Origin: Scalindua sp964584595
GTDB lineage: Bacteria > Planctomycetota > Brocadiia > Brocadiales > Scalinduaceae
Reading direction: 5' to 3'
DNA length: 64,000 nucleotides
NCBI GenBank assembly: GCA_964584595.1
Contig: CAZPAM010000004.1
Span: 1-64,000, forward strand
Below, in pieces: positions 7,846 to 17,400 of the stretch. Under the pieces are notes generated by a model. The model ran no database searches. It worked only from the letters and a program-made list of their open reading frames with translations, and was not told the origin of the DNA. The position numbers were made by a program, and so were the translations under genes. Each line of letters starts with the position of its first letter. Within the stretch, counting starts at the first letter, position 1.

Positions 7846-9576
7846 ATGCATTGGATTACGATATTAGGTGTTGTCTTAATAGCTGCAGGAACAATTCTGG
7901 CCTGCTTTGGCCAGAATATCAAGAGCAGACTTGTCGACAAGCACCTTCATCAAAGCATAAGTGAGAAAACCTTCCAGATTGGCGAACTGGTAAACAGTAA
8001 GAATGAACTGTTAACCAGGATCGACGAATACCAGGAAAACCTGTCCGGAAAAGACGAGACTATCCACCAGTATACAGCCCAGATTGACGAACAGAAAGCG
8101 GCTGATGATGAATACCAGGAAAGCCTGTCAGTGAAAGACGAAACCATCCTCCAGCTTACAGCCCAGATTGACAAGCAGAAAGCGGCTGTTGATGAATACC
8201 AGGAAAGCCTGTCAGTGAAAAACGAAACTATACACTGGCTTACAGCCCAGATTGACAAGCAGAAAGAGTCTGCTGATGAATACCAAAAAAGCCCGTCCGA
8301 AAAAGACGAAACCATTAACCAGCTTACCGCCCAAATTGATCAGCATAAAGAGTATGCCGATGAATACCAGGAAAGCCTGTCGGCGAAAGATGAGACCATT
8401 GCCCAGCTCACAGCTCAAATTGACAAGCAGAAGGAGACTGTTGATGAATATCAAAAGGGTCTGTCCGTGAAAGACGAAACCATTAACCAGCTTACCTCCC
8501 ACATTGATAATCATAAAGAGTATGCCGATGAATACCAGGAAAGCCTGTCATCGAAAGATGAAACTATTGCCCAGCTCACAGCTCAGATTGACAAGCAAAA
8601 AGAGTCTGCTGGTGAATACCAGGAAAGCCTCTCCGTGAAGGACGAGACTATTAATCAGCTAACAGTTCAGCTTGACAGGCAGAAGGAGTCTGTTAATGAA
8701 TATCAAAAGGGTCTGTCCGAAAAAGACGAAACTATTAACCAGCTTACAGCTCAGATTGACAAGCAGAAAGCGGCTGCGGATGAATACCAGGAAAGCCTGT
8801 CAGCGAAAGACGAAATTATAAAACGATTAGAAGTTCAGGTTGCTTCTGAAACAGGCTTAAGTGATGTAATCGATCAGGCCAAGAGTCTTTGTAATGAAGG
8901 GAAATATGATAAAGCCTATAAGATTGCAGATGATCTAAGGCGAGAGAATCCTGATTTTGGACAGGCATATTTCATTCTTGGGACGATTGAAATGCGCAGG
9001 GAACGCTATAGTGAAGGGGTAGAAATGTTAAATCGGGCCATTCAACTTAAGCTACCCAACGAGGATATGGCATGGGCTTTTCATAATCTGGGAATTGGCT
9101 CGTTACGAAAAAAGGATTATGTAAAGGCAAAGGAATTTCTTGAGAAGGCGGTTGAGCTGGATCCCAATATGGAGAAAAGCAAGAAAGCTCTCAAGGTACT
9201 CAACGAATATTTGCAAACAAATTCTAGAGTAGCAGATGTCAGGAACCTCTTTAAGGAAGGTAAGTATGATGATGCCTATAGAATTGCAGATAGTCTTAGG
9301 GAAAAGAACCCCGAATTAGGTTTGGCGTATTATATTCTTGGTACGATTGAAATGATCAGGGAGCACTATGATAAGGGGGAAGAACTGTTAAATCATGCTA
9401 TCAAGCTTAAGTTGTCCGATGAGGATTCGGCGTGGGCTTTTCATAATCTTGGAGTTTCATCGCTTCGAAAGAAGGATTACGAAAAGGCAAGAGAATTTCT
9501 TGAAAAGGCGGTTGAGTTGAATTCCAATATGGAGGAAAGCAGGAAGACTCTCGAGTCACTCGATGATTTACAATAA
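7846..9576 (+). CDS. Membrane-anchored coiled-coil repeat protein with TPR tail
   Basis: A 576-residue protein in three parts. Residues 5-22 form one membrane helix (ILGVVLIAAGTILACFG). Residues 60-339 are ten tandem 28-residue units, such as DEYQESLSVKDETINQLTAQ; 28 equals four heptads, so this is a long regular coiled coil. Residues 340-576 hold two copies of a roughly 115-residue TPR module, each with the phrase AWAFHNLG and then SLRKKDYxKAxEFLEKAVEL. It is probably a rod that holds TPR protein-binding sites away from the membrane. No known family name is recognised. The ROK kinase starts 27 bases later and may be cotranscribed. Confidence 0.85.
   Translation: MHWITILGVVLIAAGTILACFGQNIKSRLVDKHLHQSISEKTFQIGELVNSKNELLTRIDEYQENLSGKDETIHQYTAQIDEQKAADDEYQESLSVKDETILQLTAQIDKQKAAVDEYQESLSVKNETIHWLTAQIDKQKESADEYQKSPSEKDETINQLTAQIDQHKEYADEYQESLSAKDETIAQLTAQIDKQKETVDEYQKGLSVKDETINQLTSHIDNHKEYADEYQESLSSKDETIAQLTAQIDKQKESAGEYQESLSVKDETINQLTVQLDRQKESVNEYQKGLSEKDETINQLTAQIDKQKAAADEYQESLSAKDEIIKRLEVQVASETGLSDVIDQAKSLCNEGKYDKAYKIADDLRRENPDFGQAYFILGTIEMRRERYSEGVEMLNRAIQLKLPNEDMAWAFHNLGIGSLRKKDYVKAKEFLEKAVELDPNMEKSKKALKVLNEYLQTNSRVADVRNLFKEGKYDDAYRIADSLREKNPELGLAYYILGTIEMIREHYDKGEELLNHAIKLKLSDEDSAWAFHNLGVSSLRKKDYEKAREFLEKAVELNSNMEESRKTLESLDDLQ
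8023..8862 (+). repeat. Ten tandem 84-bp coding repeats
   Basis: Ten in-frame copies of an 84-bp unit beginning GATGAATACCAGGAAAGCCT encode the coiled coil. Units 4-5 and 6-7 form a higher-order 168-bp pair: both contain HKEYADEYQESL in the same place, which points to duplication of two-unit blocks. Copy number may vary between strains, and short-read assembly may have collapsed it. Confidence 0.9.
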
Positions 9577-9602
9577 AAAGAGTGGTTAAATGAGAATGAA
9601 GT

Positions 9603-10559
9603 ATGGCAAAGACATTAAATAATCATGTCCTGGCAGCAGATGTAGGAGGCACAAATACTCGAATGGCCATCGTAACCGGAAATGGGGACATCCATACGCT
9701 CTTAAAAAAACCTACACATTGTAAAGATGGCCAGGACGAGATGATCAGGTTTCTTGTTTCTTTTGCAAGGGAAGTAATTGAAAAATCAAACCTTCCGGAA
9801 GAGAAGATATGTGGGATGGGAATTGGTTTTCCCGGTCCTTTAAACGTTGAGACGGGTACAATCTTCAACCCTCCTAATTTAAGTGGCTGGGATAACGTTC
9901 CTTTAAAGGATATTCTCGAAAAAGAGCTGAAAGTACCTGTTGCAATTGAGAACGACGCGAATGCGGCAGCGCTTGGTGAATGGTGGAAAGGTGCAGGGTC
10001 AGGAACAAGCAGCTTATTTTGCATCACCCTGGGTACTGGTGTGGGGGGGGGTATGGTGTTGGGAGGAAAAGTCTGGCATGGTGCATCGTCAATAGCGGGT
10101 GAAATAGGGCATACGACTATTATAAGAGATGGAATAAAATGTACATGTGGGAATACAGGATGCCTTGAAATATATGCTTGTTCCGGAGGTATTTTAAAAA
10201 GAGTAAACGACGCATTATTGGAGGAAGGAGATAATAGTAAATGCCAACCGCTTACTAACCTCGAAGAGATAGATCAAATGTTAATACAAGGCAACGAAGT
10301 TGTCCTGAAGATTATTAATGAAACCGGAGTTATTCTGGGCATTGCAATCGCTAATCTTGCAAACCTTTTGAATCCGGAAATGGTTGTTCTGTTTGGCGGC
10401 GTAACTAATCTGGGTGCAAATCTTATGGGGCCTTTGAAGGAAGAAGTTAAAAAAAGGGCATTCAAAAAGGCAACTGAATCTCTAAGGATAGAATTGGCAA
10501 AATTGGGTGATAATAGCGGGATACTTGGTGCGGCAAAAAATATTCTTTCGCAATTGTAA
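9603..10559 (+). CDS. ROK family sugar kinase (probable glucokinase)
   Basis: A 318-residue ROK kinase. The N-terminal phosphate-binding motif is ADVGGTNTRMAI (residues 11-22). The catalytic-region motif IENDANAAALGE follows, and then the glycine-rich CITLGTGVGGGMVLGG. The ROK zinc site is C-x-C-G-x-x-G-C (CTCGNTGCLE, about residues 179-188). ROK enzymes phosphorylate glucose, N-acetylmannosamine or related sugars with ATP; the residue pattern fits glucokinase best, but substrate cannot be fixed from sequence alone. It is cytoplasmic. It follows the coiled-coil gene closely and could feed hexose phosphate into the exopolysaccharide pathways downstream. Confidence 0.88.
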   Translation: MAKTLNNHVLAADVGGTNTRMAIVTGNGDIHTLLKKPTHCKDGQDEMIRFLVSFAREVIEKSNLPEEKICGMGIGFPGPLNVETGTIFNPPNLSGWDNVPLKDILEKELKVPVAIENDANAAALGEWWKGAGSGTSSLFCITLGTGVGGGMVLGGKVWHGASSIAGEIGHTTIIRDGIKCTCGNTGCLEIYACSGGILKRVNDALLEEGDNSKCQPLTNLEEIDQMLIQGNEVVLKIINETGVILGIAIANLANLLNPEMVVLFGGVTNLGANLMGPLKEEVKKRAFKKATESLRIELAKLGDNSGILGAAKNILSQL

Positions 10560-10594
10560 GACCAGGAAACCTACGAATGATTCAGGGTAAAAGA

Positions 10595-10796
10595 AAGTTA
10601 AAAATGCCTAAAGTTTAAAGTGAGCTAAAGTTGTGGAGAAAAACAAGTTTTTCATTTNNNNNNNNNNATGACTGAACCAACAGAGATAGTTAACTGTATA
10701 GAAAAATATTTTTTTAACTTAGGCACTGTAGTTCACTTAAGACACTTCAAGCTTGACTTTGACGTGAACTCAAACGAACGGTTGCGGCTGTGCCAC
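10595..10796. repeat. Long hairpin repeat element, copy 1 (interrupted by gap)
   Basis: The left part (TGCCTAAAGTTTAAAGTGAG, then CTAAAGTTGTGG) and right part (TTAACTTAGGCACT through TGTGCCAC) are each recognisably the same as the complete element at 52731-52855. The centre is lost in a 10-base N run. The small open frame across its right arm (10668-10859) is judged not to be a gene. Confidence 0.75.
10658..10667. other. Assembly gap (10 N)
   Basis: A run of 10 N located in the loop of the hairpin repeat element. By comparison with the intact copy near 52.78 kb, only a short A/T-rich loop sequence may be missing. Confidence 0.99.
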
Positions 10797-10807
10797 GTGT
10801 ATACCGT

Positions 10808-11230
10808 CTATCCTGTCACATTGAAGACCTTGGTCAATCTGGAGATTCTCTGGATGTGACGTTTGAGGTTGGTGTCAGTGTCTTCCAGTCGGCGGGTAAG
10901 TGTTTCAAGTATTTTTCTCATAAACTTTATGTCGTTTGTGAGATTGTATTCAAATGCTTCTTTATCCATAGTATGAACCTTGCAATCCGTAAAAGCCATT
11001 GCAGTGGCACTTCGTTTATTTCCGGATATTAACGACATCTCTCCAAAGAAATCACCTTCGTCAAGTGTCGCCAGTGTTGCGTCTGTATCTCCAACTTTTT
11101 TTACTATTTTGATTCTGCCGGAATCAATGAAATACATTTCCTTCGCACCTTCGTCATTTTCTTTAAAGATAGTATCTCCCTCTTTGAAGTGTATTTTCTT
11201 TTCAGTATATAATAAACCTTTTGCACCCAT
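10808..11230 (-). CDS. Cyclic nucleotide-binding (Crp-like) domain protein
   Basis: A 140-residue protein consisting of one cNMP-binding beta-roll. Recognisable phrases are FKEGDTIFKENDEGAKEMYFIDSGRIKIVK and the phosphate-binding cassette region GDFFGEMSLISGNKRSATA, where the Gly-Glu and Arg of the ligand pocket are kept. The last 30 residues are helical (ILETLTRRLEDTDTNLKRHI) and no DNA-binding HTH follows. It is therefore more like a stand-alone sensor than a full Crp/Fnr regulator. The ligand, whether cAMP, cGMP or another, is unknown. The gene is isolated, with hairpin element copy 1 directly downstream. Confidence 0.8.
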   Translation of the reverse strand: MGAKGLLYTEKKIHFKEGDTIFKENDEGAKEMYFIDSGRIKIVKKVGDTDATLATLDEGDFFGEMSLISGNKRSATAMAFTDCKVHTMDKEAFEYNLTNDIKFMRKILETLTRRLEDTDTNLKRHIQRISRLTKVFNVTG

Positions 11231-11570
11231 TTTTCTGGATAACCCTATGACCTCTGAATAGTATTGAAATAAAGACTATAGATTACTTTGTATAAATTGC
11301 TTATATGCTTATTTTGCCGTTATTCTATTAATTTTACCATAGTGTGTCAATATAGAATTATCTCGTTGAAACGTGAGCAGAGAAAGACTTTTTTTTGCTT
11401 CTTGTTATTAACTGAGGGGCCATACATTTTATGAGATCTCAAATTATAGTAACTTTCATTATTTTATTGATATCCTTGGCACTTTATTTAGAATACCCAT
11501 ATTGAGTCTTGACGATTTAACATATTGTATAAGGTTTATTTTTATATATAAACGACCCGGGAAGAAATAA

Positions 11571-13499
11571 ATGTTATTAAGAAAATTATTAGGCGAGATC
11601 CTGGCCGACATGGGGTTTGTTACAAGGAAACAACTTGAAGAGGCGTTAACAAAACAGATGACGCTGTATGGAAGCAAGGCGTTACCGGTACGAATACAAA
11701 GGGCCACACTGGTTTCTGAAGCGCGATTGGCTACAGGCACAACTCCGATGCTGGGCCAGATATTAATGGACATGGGATTTGCTACAAAGGGACAGCTTGA
11801 ACAGGCAATAGAAGAACAGGATAAAATGATAGAAGTGTATAAGGTGTTGAACAGTGAAAAACTGGGAGCCACTGTGGAGGAGTGTTCGATAATTAATTCT
11901 ACCCTGAATATTGCTGAAGTATTAGAAAATATCATGAAGTATGCAAATCGAGTGACGAATTCAGTTGCAAGTACACTGATGCTACTGGATGAAGAGACCG
12001 GAGAGTTGGTATTCAGTGTTCCAACAGGGCCAAAGTCGGACAAGCTGACGGATTTTCGTCTTCCACCCGGGGAAGGGATTGCGGGTTGGGTTGCTGAGAA
12101 TGGACAACATCTTTTAATCCCTGATGTTAGGAAAGATAAGAGATTTTATGGGAAAACTGATGAAATGAGCGGGTTTGAAACAAAATCAATACTTTGCGTT
12201 CCGCTTAAGGCAAAATCGAAGATGATAGGTGTGTTGGAGGTTATAAATAAGGTCGATGATACTTCTTTTACTGAAGAGGATGCTATGTTACTGAATATCT
12301 TTGCAAACCAGGCTGCTATAGCAATTGAGAATGCCAGATTCTACGATGAATTAAAAAATAGATATGAAGAGGAAAAACAGTTACAGGAAAAACTTGCAGA
12401 ATCAGAGAAGCTTCGTGCAATGGGTTTGATGGCATCCGGTGTGGCACATGATTTCAATAATATGTTGGCTATTATATTTGGAAATATAGATCTTGCCGAG
12501 GTTGAAGATAACAAAGATATGTTTTTGAAAAGGTTGGCCAAAATCAAGAAAGCCGCAGTAGATAGTGCTAACATAATAAAAAGATTGCAAAAATTTACAA
12601 AGACAAATAGTGAAGATACACCGTTTCAGCTGGTCAAGTTTAATGATCTGGCAAGAGAGGCTATAGAAATATCAGCTCCGATGTGGAAAGACGGCCCACA
12701 TGCTAAAGGGATTAGTATAGAGATTGTAGATGCTCTTACAGAAGAAGAATTTATTATACTTGGAAATGATACTGATTTGAGAGAGGCTATAATAAACATG
12801 ATATTCAATTCCGTAGGTGCAATGCCACAGGGCGGGAAAATACATTTAGCAATGTATGCGAAAGACGAAAGTATATATTTAGAAGTTTCTGATAATGGAA
12901 TTGGGATGACTGAAGAAACAAAAAGGAGGATTTTTGATCCATTTTTTACAACAAAAGGTGTAAATCATAGTGGGTTAGGGATGAGTATGTTGTACGGAAC
13001 AATCAAAAGACATAATGGATCAATAGATATAAAGACAAAACCCGGAGAGGGTACTATGTTTACGATAGTATTACCAAAGGGAAAAGAAGAAATAGAAGAA
13101 AAAGTTGAAAAGCTGAACCCTGTTGCTGAGATAAGCGAAGCGAAAATAATGATTATAGATGATGAACCGGAAATAGGCGTAGTGCTGTCAGAAATACTAT
13201 CAAACCAGGGTCATCAGACCTGCGTTTTTGACAGTGGTAAAGGCGGATTAGAAGCATTTAAAGAAGGTGGTTATGAGATACTGATAACAGATTTAGGGAT
13301 GCCAGGTGTATCAGGATGGGAGGTAATTAATATTGCCAGGCAGATACAGCCGGGTGTGGTAGTTGGAATTATAACAGGGTGGGATATATCAGAAGAAGAA
13401 GCAAAGCAGAAAGGTGTAGATTTTCTAATAAACAAACCATTTCGTGCAGATTATGTATTACAAGTAGTAACAAATGCTGTAAAATCTAAAACTGGTTAG
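11571..13499 (+). CDS. Hybrid sensor histidine kinase: MshEN-like repeats, GAF, HisKA, HATPase, receiver
   Basis: A 642-residue soluble hybrid kinase. The N-terminus has two related modules (about residues 6-30 and 62-86), GEILADMGFVTRKQLEEAL and GQILMDMGFATKGQLEQAI. These resemble the MshEN/GspE N-terminal motif that in other proteins can bind c-di-GMP; the equivalence is an inference. A GAF domain follows (about 105-255). The phosphoacceptor is His293 in VAHDFNN, and the ATP domain has DNGIGMTEETKRRIFDPFF and GLGMS. A C-terminal receiver keeps IIDDEP and the phosphate-accepting Asp574 in LITDLGMPG. There is no membrane segment, so the signal is probably cytoplasmic. The lipoprotein gene starts 8 bases downstream. 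Confidence 0.9.
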   Translation: MLLRKLLGEILADMGFVTRKQLEEALTKQMTLYGSKALPVRIQRATLVSEARLATGTTPMLGQILMDMGFATKGQLEQAIEEQDKMIEVYKVLNSEKLGATVEECSIINSTLNIAEVLENIMKYANRVTNSVASTLMLLDEETGELVFSVPTGPKSDKLTDFRLPPGEGIAGWVAENGQHLLIPDVRKDKRFYGKTDEMSGFETKSILCVPLKAKSKMIGVLEVINKVDDTSFTEEDAMLLNIFANQAAIAIENARFYDELKNRYEEEKQLQEKLAESEKLRAMGLMASGVAHDFNNMLAIIFGNIDLAEVEDNKDMFLKRLAKIKKAAVDSANIIKRLQKFTKTNSEDTPFQLVKFNDLAREAIEISAPMWKDGPHAKGISIEIVDALTEEEFIILGNDTDLREAIINMIFNSVGAMPQGGKIHLAMYAKDESIYLEVSDNGIGMTEETKRRIFDPFFTTKGVNHSGLGMSMLYGTIKRHNGSIDIKTKPGEGTMFTIVLPKGKEEIEEKVEKLNPVAEISEAKIMIIDDEPEIGVVLSEILSNQGHQTCVFDSGKGGLEAFKEGGYEILITDLGMPGVSGWEVINIARQIQPGVVVGIITGWDISEEEAKQKGVDFLINKPFRADYVLQVVTNAVKSKTG

Positions 13500-13507
13500 T
13501 AAAATAA

Positions 13508-14119
13508 GTGTTCTCAAAATTAAACAGGATTCTTTTCATATCAATACTGTTGCTCATTGCAGGTTGTACAACATACCAACCATACCGCTACAGTTTTTCA
13601 CTTATCGATCCAAATGTAGAAGATCTTACGTACGAAGACGAAGATGTCTTTTTTCAGTTTATACCTGCTGCAGAACATATCTGGGTGTCGGTATATAACA
13701 TGTCAGAGGACAGCATCTATTTTGTCAGGAATGAGGCAGAATATATTGATCCGAATGGAGAATCTCACAAGATTCTCTTTGGATGGAATTTTTCTTCTGC
13801 AATGAAGGATTTTTTAAGAGACGGTCTTTATTCAAATTCCATCAAGATTGATCCAAAATCGGCAAGTGAAGGAAAAATCTGGATTAATATATGGCCGGGG
13901 CCGGGAGGTGACATTGGTGAAGGGTGGGTAACTGTTAAAGATTCGGAAATTGAGTACTTAGACCATGGTATGCTGCCAGAGTACGAGTTCCAGGGTGATG
14001 GGATGATGCTTAAAGAATCTACCTTTTCCCTCGTTCTGCCTATAGAGTTTGGTGGATATATGAAAGGTTATGAATTTACCTTTATGATAACAGGTGTAGA
14101 AGTAACTGGTCGTAAGTAA
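13508..14119 (+). CDS. Predicted lipoprotein of unknown function
   Basis: A 203-residue protein starting with GTG. Its signal peptide ends in a lipobox (LLIAGC, Cys20), so it should be lipidated and held in the outer or inner membrane. The remainder looks like a compact beta-rich domain with no family I recognise; aromatic residues are common (QFIPAAEHIWVSVYN, KGYEFTFMITGVEV). It begins 8 bases after the hybrid histidine kinase stop codon, so the two are probably cotranscribed, and it may be an accessory of that signalling system. Confidence 0.75.
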   Translation: MFSKLNRILFISILLLIAGCTTYQPYRYSFSLIDPNVEDLTYEDEDVFFQFIPAAEHIWVSVYNMSEDSIYFVRNEAEYIDPNGESHKILFGWNFSSAMKDFLRDGLYSNSIKIDPKSASEGKIWINIWPGPGGDIGEGWVTVKDSEIEYLDHGMLPEYEFQGDGMMLKESTFSLVLPIEFGGYMKGYEFTFMITGVEVTGRK

Positions 14120-14492
14120 GGTTAAGGGAAATTTTCTTCTGTGCGATAGACGAGGGAGGTGGGCTGAATGGCGAAAACATTATCCAACTCCCTGGCTCGG
14201 AAGAGGGAAGACGTCATTTTCCATTCGTTTATAAGGGTACGTTCTGTATACTGAAAAACCCTTGACAGGGATGTGTACTGATGTTAACGTATTTATCAAT
14301 ATATGCTTATGGTAAGGGAAGCCTCTAAAATGGCTTATATCACCCCCTTTCCTACATTTCCTATTCACACCAAAAGGAATTTTGGATGAGAGCGTTCCCA
14401 CATAAATTAGCCTTAGCCGTGTAGGGTTTCAAATTTACATAATAAATTATTTTTACAATTGTAAGCTTTATTGAAATGTTAATTAGTCCACA
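14120..14492. other. Intergenic region, no gene seen
   Basis: A 373-base spacer before the MscS-family gene. A 73-codon minus-strand open frame exists here but has no recognisable domain or ribosome site. The last 80 bases are very AT-rich and may hold the promoter of the channel gene. Confidence 0.5.
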
Positions 14493-17400
14493 ATGGGATT
14501 TAATATGATCATTAAGAAACTATCATTTATCTTTATTATTTTGTTTTTCTTCATATGCCTGGCAATCTCTACTGTCGGATATTGCAGCCAAACTGCTGAG
14601 GTTGAAGATTTAACAGCTATACGAACAAACTTCCTCAATGATGTAGAAAAGATTCTTGGAGGTCATGATCAGGATATTGCTCAGCTTGAATCAGACTTAA
14701 ACATCCTTAAGGACGTATCAGGAAAACTGCAAACGATGGAGAAGACGTTAATCGAAGGCCAGATAGAGGGAGATGTCTTAGATTTGACTGTCAGGCAGCA
14801 AAAGCTTCTGGAAGAAAGGATCAGTATCCTAAATGAAACTATACAGGCCAGGACTGAAAAGACAGAAATAGCCGGCAATATGAAAAAAGCACTCGAAGAC
14901 ACTACAACTCTTTCCGGAAGAAAAGACAAGATTAATGAAGAAGCATCGCTATTACCAGGATCTCAATTTGAAAGTTTTCAAAAAGAAGCAGAACTCCTTG
15001 AAGCGCAATTGGAGTCGATTATTGCAAAAGCCAGCGAAAAAGAAGCACATTTCCAAACAACACAATCAACGAACGATGCCTTAAATACAAGCCTTGAAGA
15101 GCAAAAAGAGAAGCTTCGGGAAGAAGTCGAAGAATTAGTAAATCAAAAACCTGAAACGGAAGAAGAGAGCATTTTAATCGATAACAAGAAACGTCTTCTG
15201 GAGAATGAACTTAAACTGCTGGATGATAAGATTAAATTATTATTTATGCAGACTGAATTGGCAAAACTAGGGCCACAATCTGCTAAGGTAGAAAGGTTAA
15301 ATTTAGAACTGGAAAAAGATATAAAGACAGAAATAGCCGGTATATTGTCGCTGAAATTTGAAGAAGAAGAGGTACAGAGAGAGGAAAAAGAAGCAGAAGA
15401 AGCTAAAAGGGTCGAGGATAGAAGAAGGTGGATTGCGGAAGAGGCAAAGGCTAAGGCAGAATTGGAAAAGGCAAAGGCGCTAAAGCAGGCGGAAATTGCC
15501 GCACAAAAACGGTTGGAGGAAACATCCCCTGAGAAAAAAAGAATTCTGGAGATCGAAGCTGACGTACATAAGCAGGAAGGACTTATTGCGACAATAAAAG
15601 ATGAGTTAATTACTGTTGGTACGGAGAGTCACGAATACCTTGCAGGGTTCAAGGAGATTCTGGGAAATATTGATGAATTACTTGGCGGAGAAAATACTCC
15701 CGATGAAGTTGCCGGAGAGTTGGATGTAATTGCGGCCGAGTCAGAGAGAATACAAAATAAAATAGAGACTATTCAAAGCCTGTTAAGTGCGACAGAAAAA
15801 CAAAAGGCAATAATAGATGAGAGTTTAGGGAAAGTACGTGCCGAACTCGTACCAATTGTATCCGGAGAAAAATCAAATATAGAAAAAGAAGCAGATGGAT
15901 TTTCAAGCAAGGCACAGGGTGAACTGCTGGTAAAGCTTGCTGGTCAGCGCCTTGAGCATATCGAAGAGCAAAAGAAACTTGTAGAGAAAAAGATTGAGAG
16001 CGGTAATGAGGTATTAGAGTCAGGCAGGGAATTATTAGAAAAATTGGCAGATGCACAAGAGAGCCTTTCTCAGATACAAGCGGCTAATATCTGGGCAAGG
16101 CGTGAGAGCAGGATATCAACAAATACCGTGATAGAGGGCGTGACAGATATAAAGGCCCTTAAGGAGAAACCTTTTGATTTCTATAAAGCATCAGCCCAGA
16201 ATTTAAAGAAACTTAGAATTTACCTGGCAGATACTAAAAACATACCAGCATTCATTATAAAAGTAATTATTATAGTCTTTGTTATCTTTTTTACTTTCTT
16301 TGCCAGGCGTATTCTCAACAAATGGGCAGGAAGAGAGATAGAAAGATATACAGCTGTATCTCCGCAGACATTTTTCACATACGAGCTTATACCTGGACTG
16401 TTCCGTATAATGCAGAATACATTAACAATGTTTTTTCTGTTCGTAATAGCCCTCACAATATCGCTGACAATTCCCTCTAATACGCCGGTAATTCTATCTG
16501 CAATTTATGGATTTGCAATCCTATCAGTTTATAAATTATTAAGAGGCACTGTTGTTGAATCCTTTAGTCCGTATACAGGCGGGAGACGATGGGTTCCGGT
16601 TACATACTTTTCTGCAAGGCATATCTTCAAGGGTTTAAATACAATTCTACTATTTTCAGTAATAACAATAACGCTGATTTTTGTTTTGAATGTCTACAGT
16701 TATAAAAAAGATGTTATAGAACTATTATGGTTCATTTACAATATAGTTACGATTTCTCTTGCTGTTTGGATAGCGGCGAGCCAAAGGTCATTCTTGCTGA
16801 AGGTGTTGCCTTATTATGAGAGTGCTATTGGTAAGTTAGTTAATAAGGTTATTAATATTCTCTATCCAATACTTATTGCGTTTGTCATCCTGCTTTTTGC
16901 CATTCGAAGCCTTGGATATGCACTATTAACGTATACTTTTGTAGTAACCCTCATCAAGAGTGTGATTGTTTCAATCATTGCTTACGCTGTATACCGGTTT
17001 TTATTAAGACGCTTGTCATTATCGCAGGAGCGTAAGTTAAAGTTAAGAAGACAGCTTGATGACAAGGAGTTCGAATCCGAGAAGACATCTTTAAACGTGG
17101 GGTTCAGAGTTTACAAGGGCTTACTTGGTTATGGAATTTTAATTATTGCAGTAGTCATAATCTTTGGAATGTGGGATAACACATTTAAAGATGTTGTAAG
17201 TTCACCGGCAGCTCCAGCGTTGTTCCGAAACGTGTATGAAAATGTTTTATATGTGTTTGCTTCAATAAAGGACGGTTTGACGTACAAGTTCACACTTGCC
17301 GAGGGCAGATATACAACGCCTTTTAAGATGCTGATCGGCATATTAGTCCTGGTGGCAGCTTTTATATGTACCAGATATCTAAAAAATGTACTGCGAACAA

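Noticed and set aside
8023..8862. Array of short direct repeats that could be taken for CRISPR
   Set aside because: The units are adjacent, in frame and translated as a regular coiled coil; there are no unique spacers.
10668..10859. Open frame of 63 codons on the plus strand
   Set aside because: It lies over the right arm of a repeat element that recurs elsewhere and has no protein features.
14180..14401. Open frame of 73 codons on the minus strand before the MscS gene
   Set aside because: No recognised domain, no ribosome site, and oriented against both neighbours.
17062..17080. GTTCGAATCC text like the T-arm of a tRNA
   Set aside because: It is inside the MscS-family coding frame and no acceptor or anticodon stem can be built around it.
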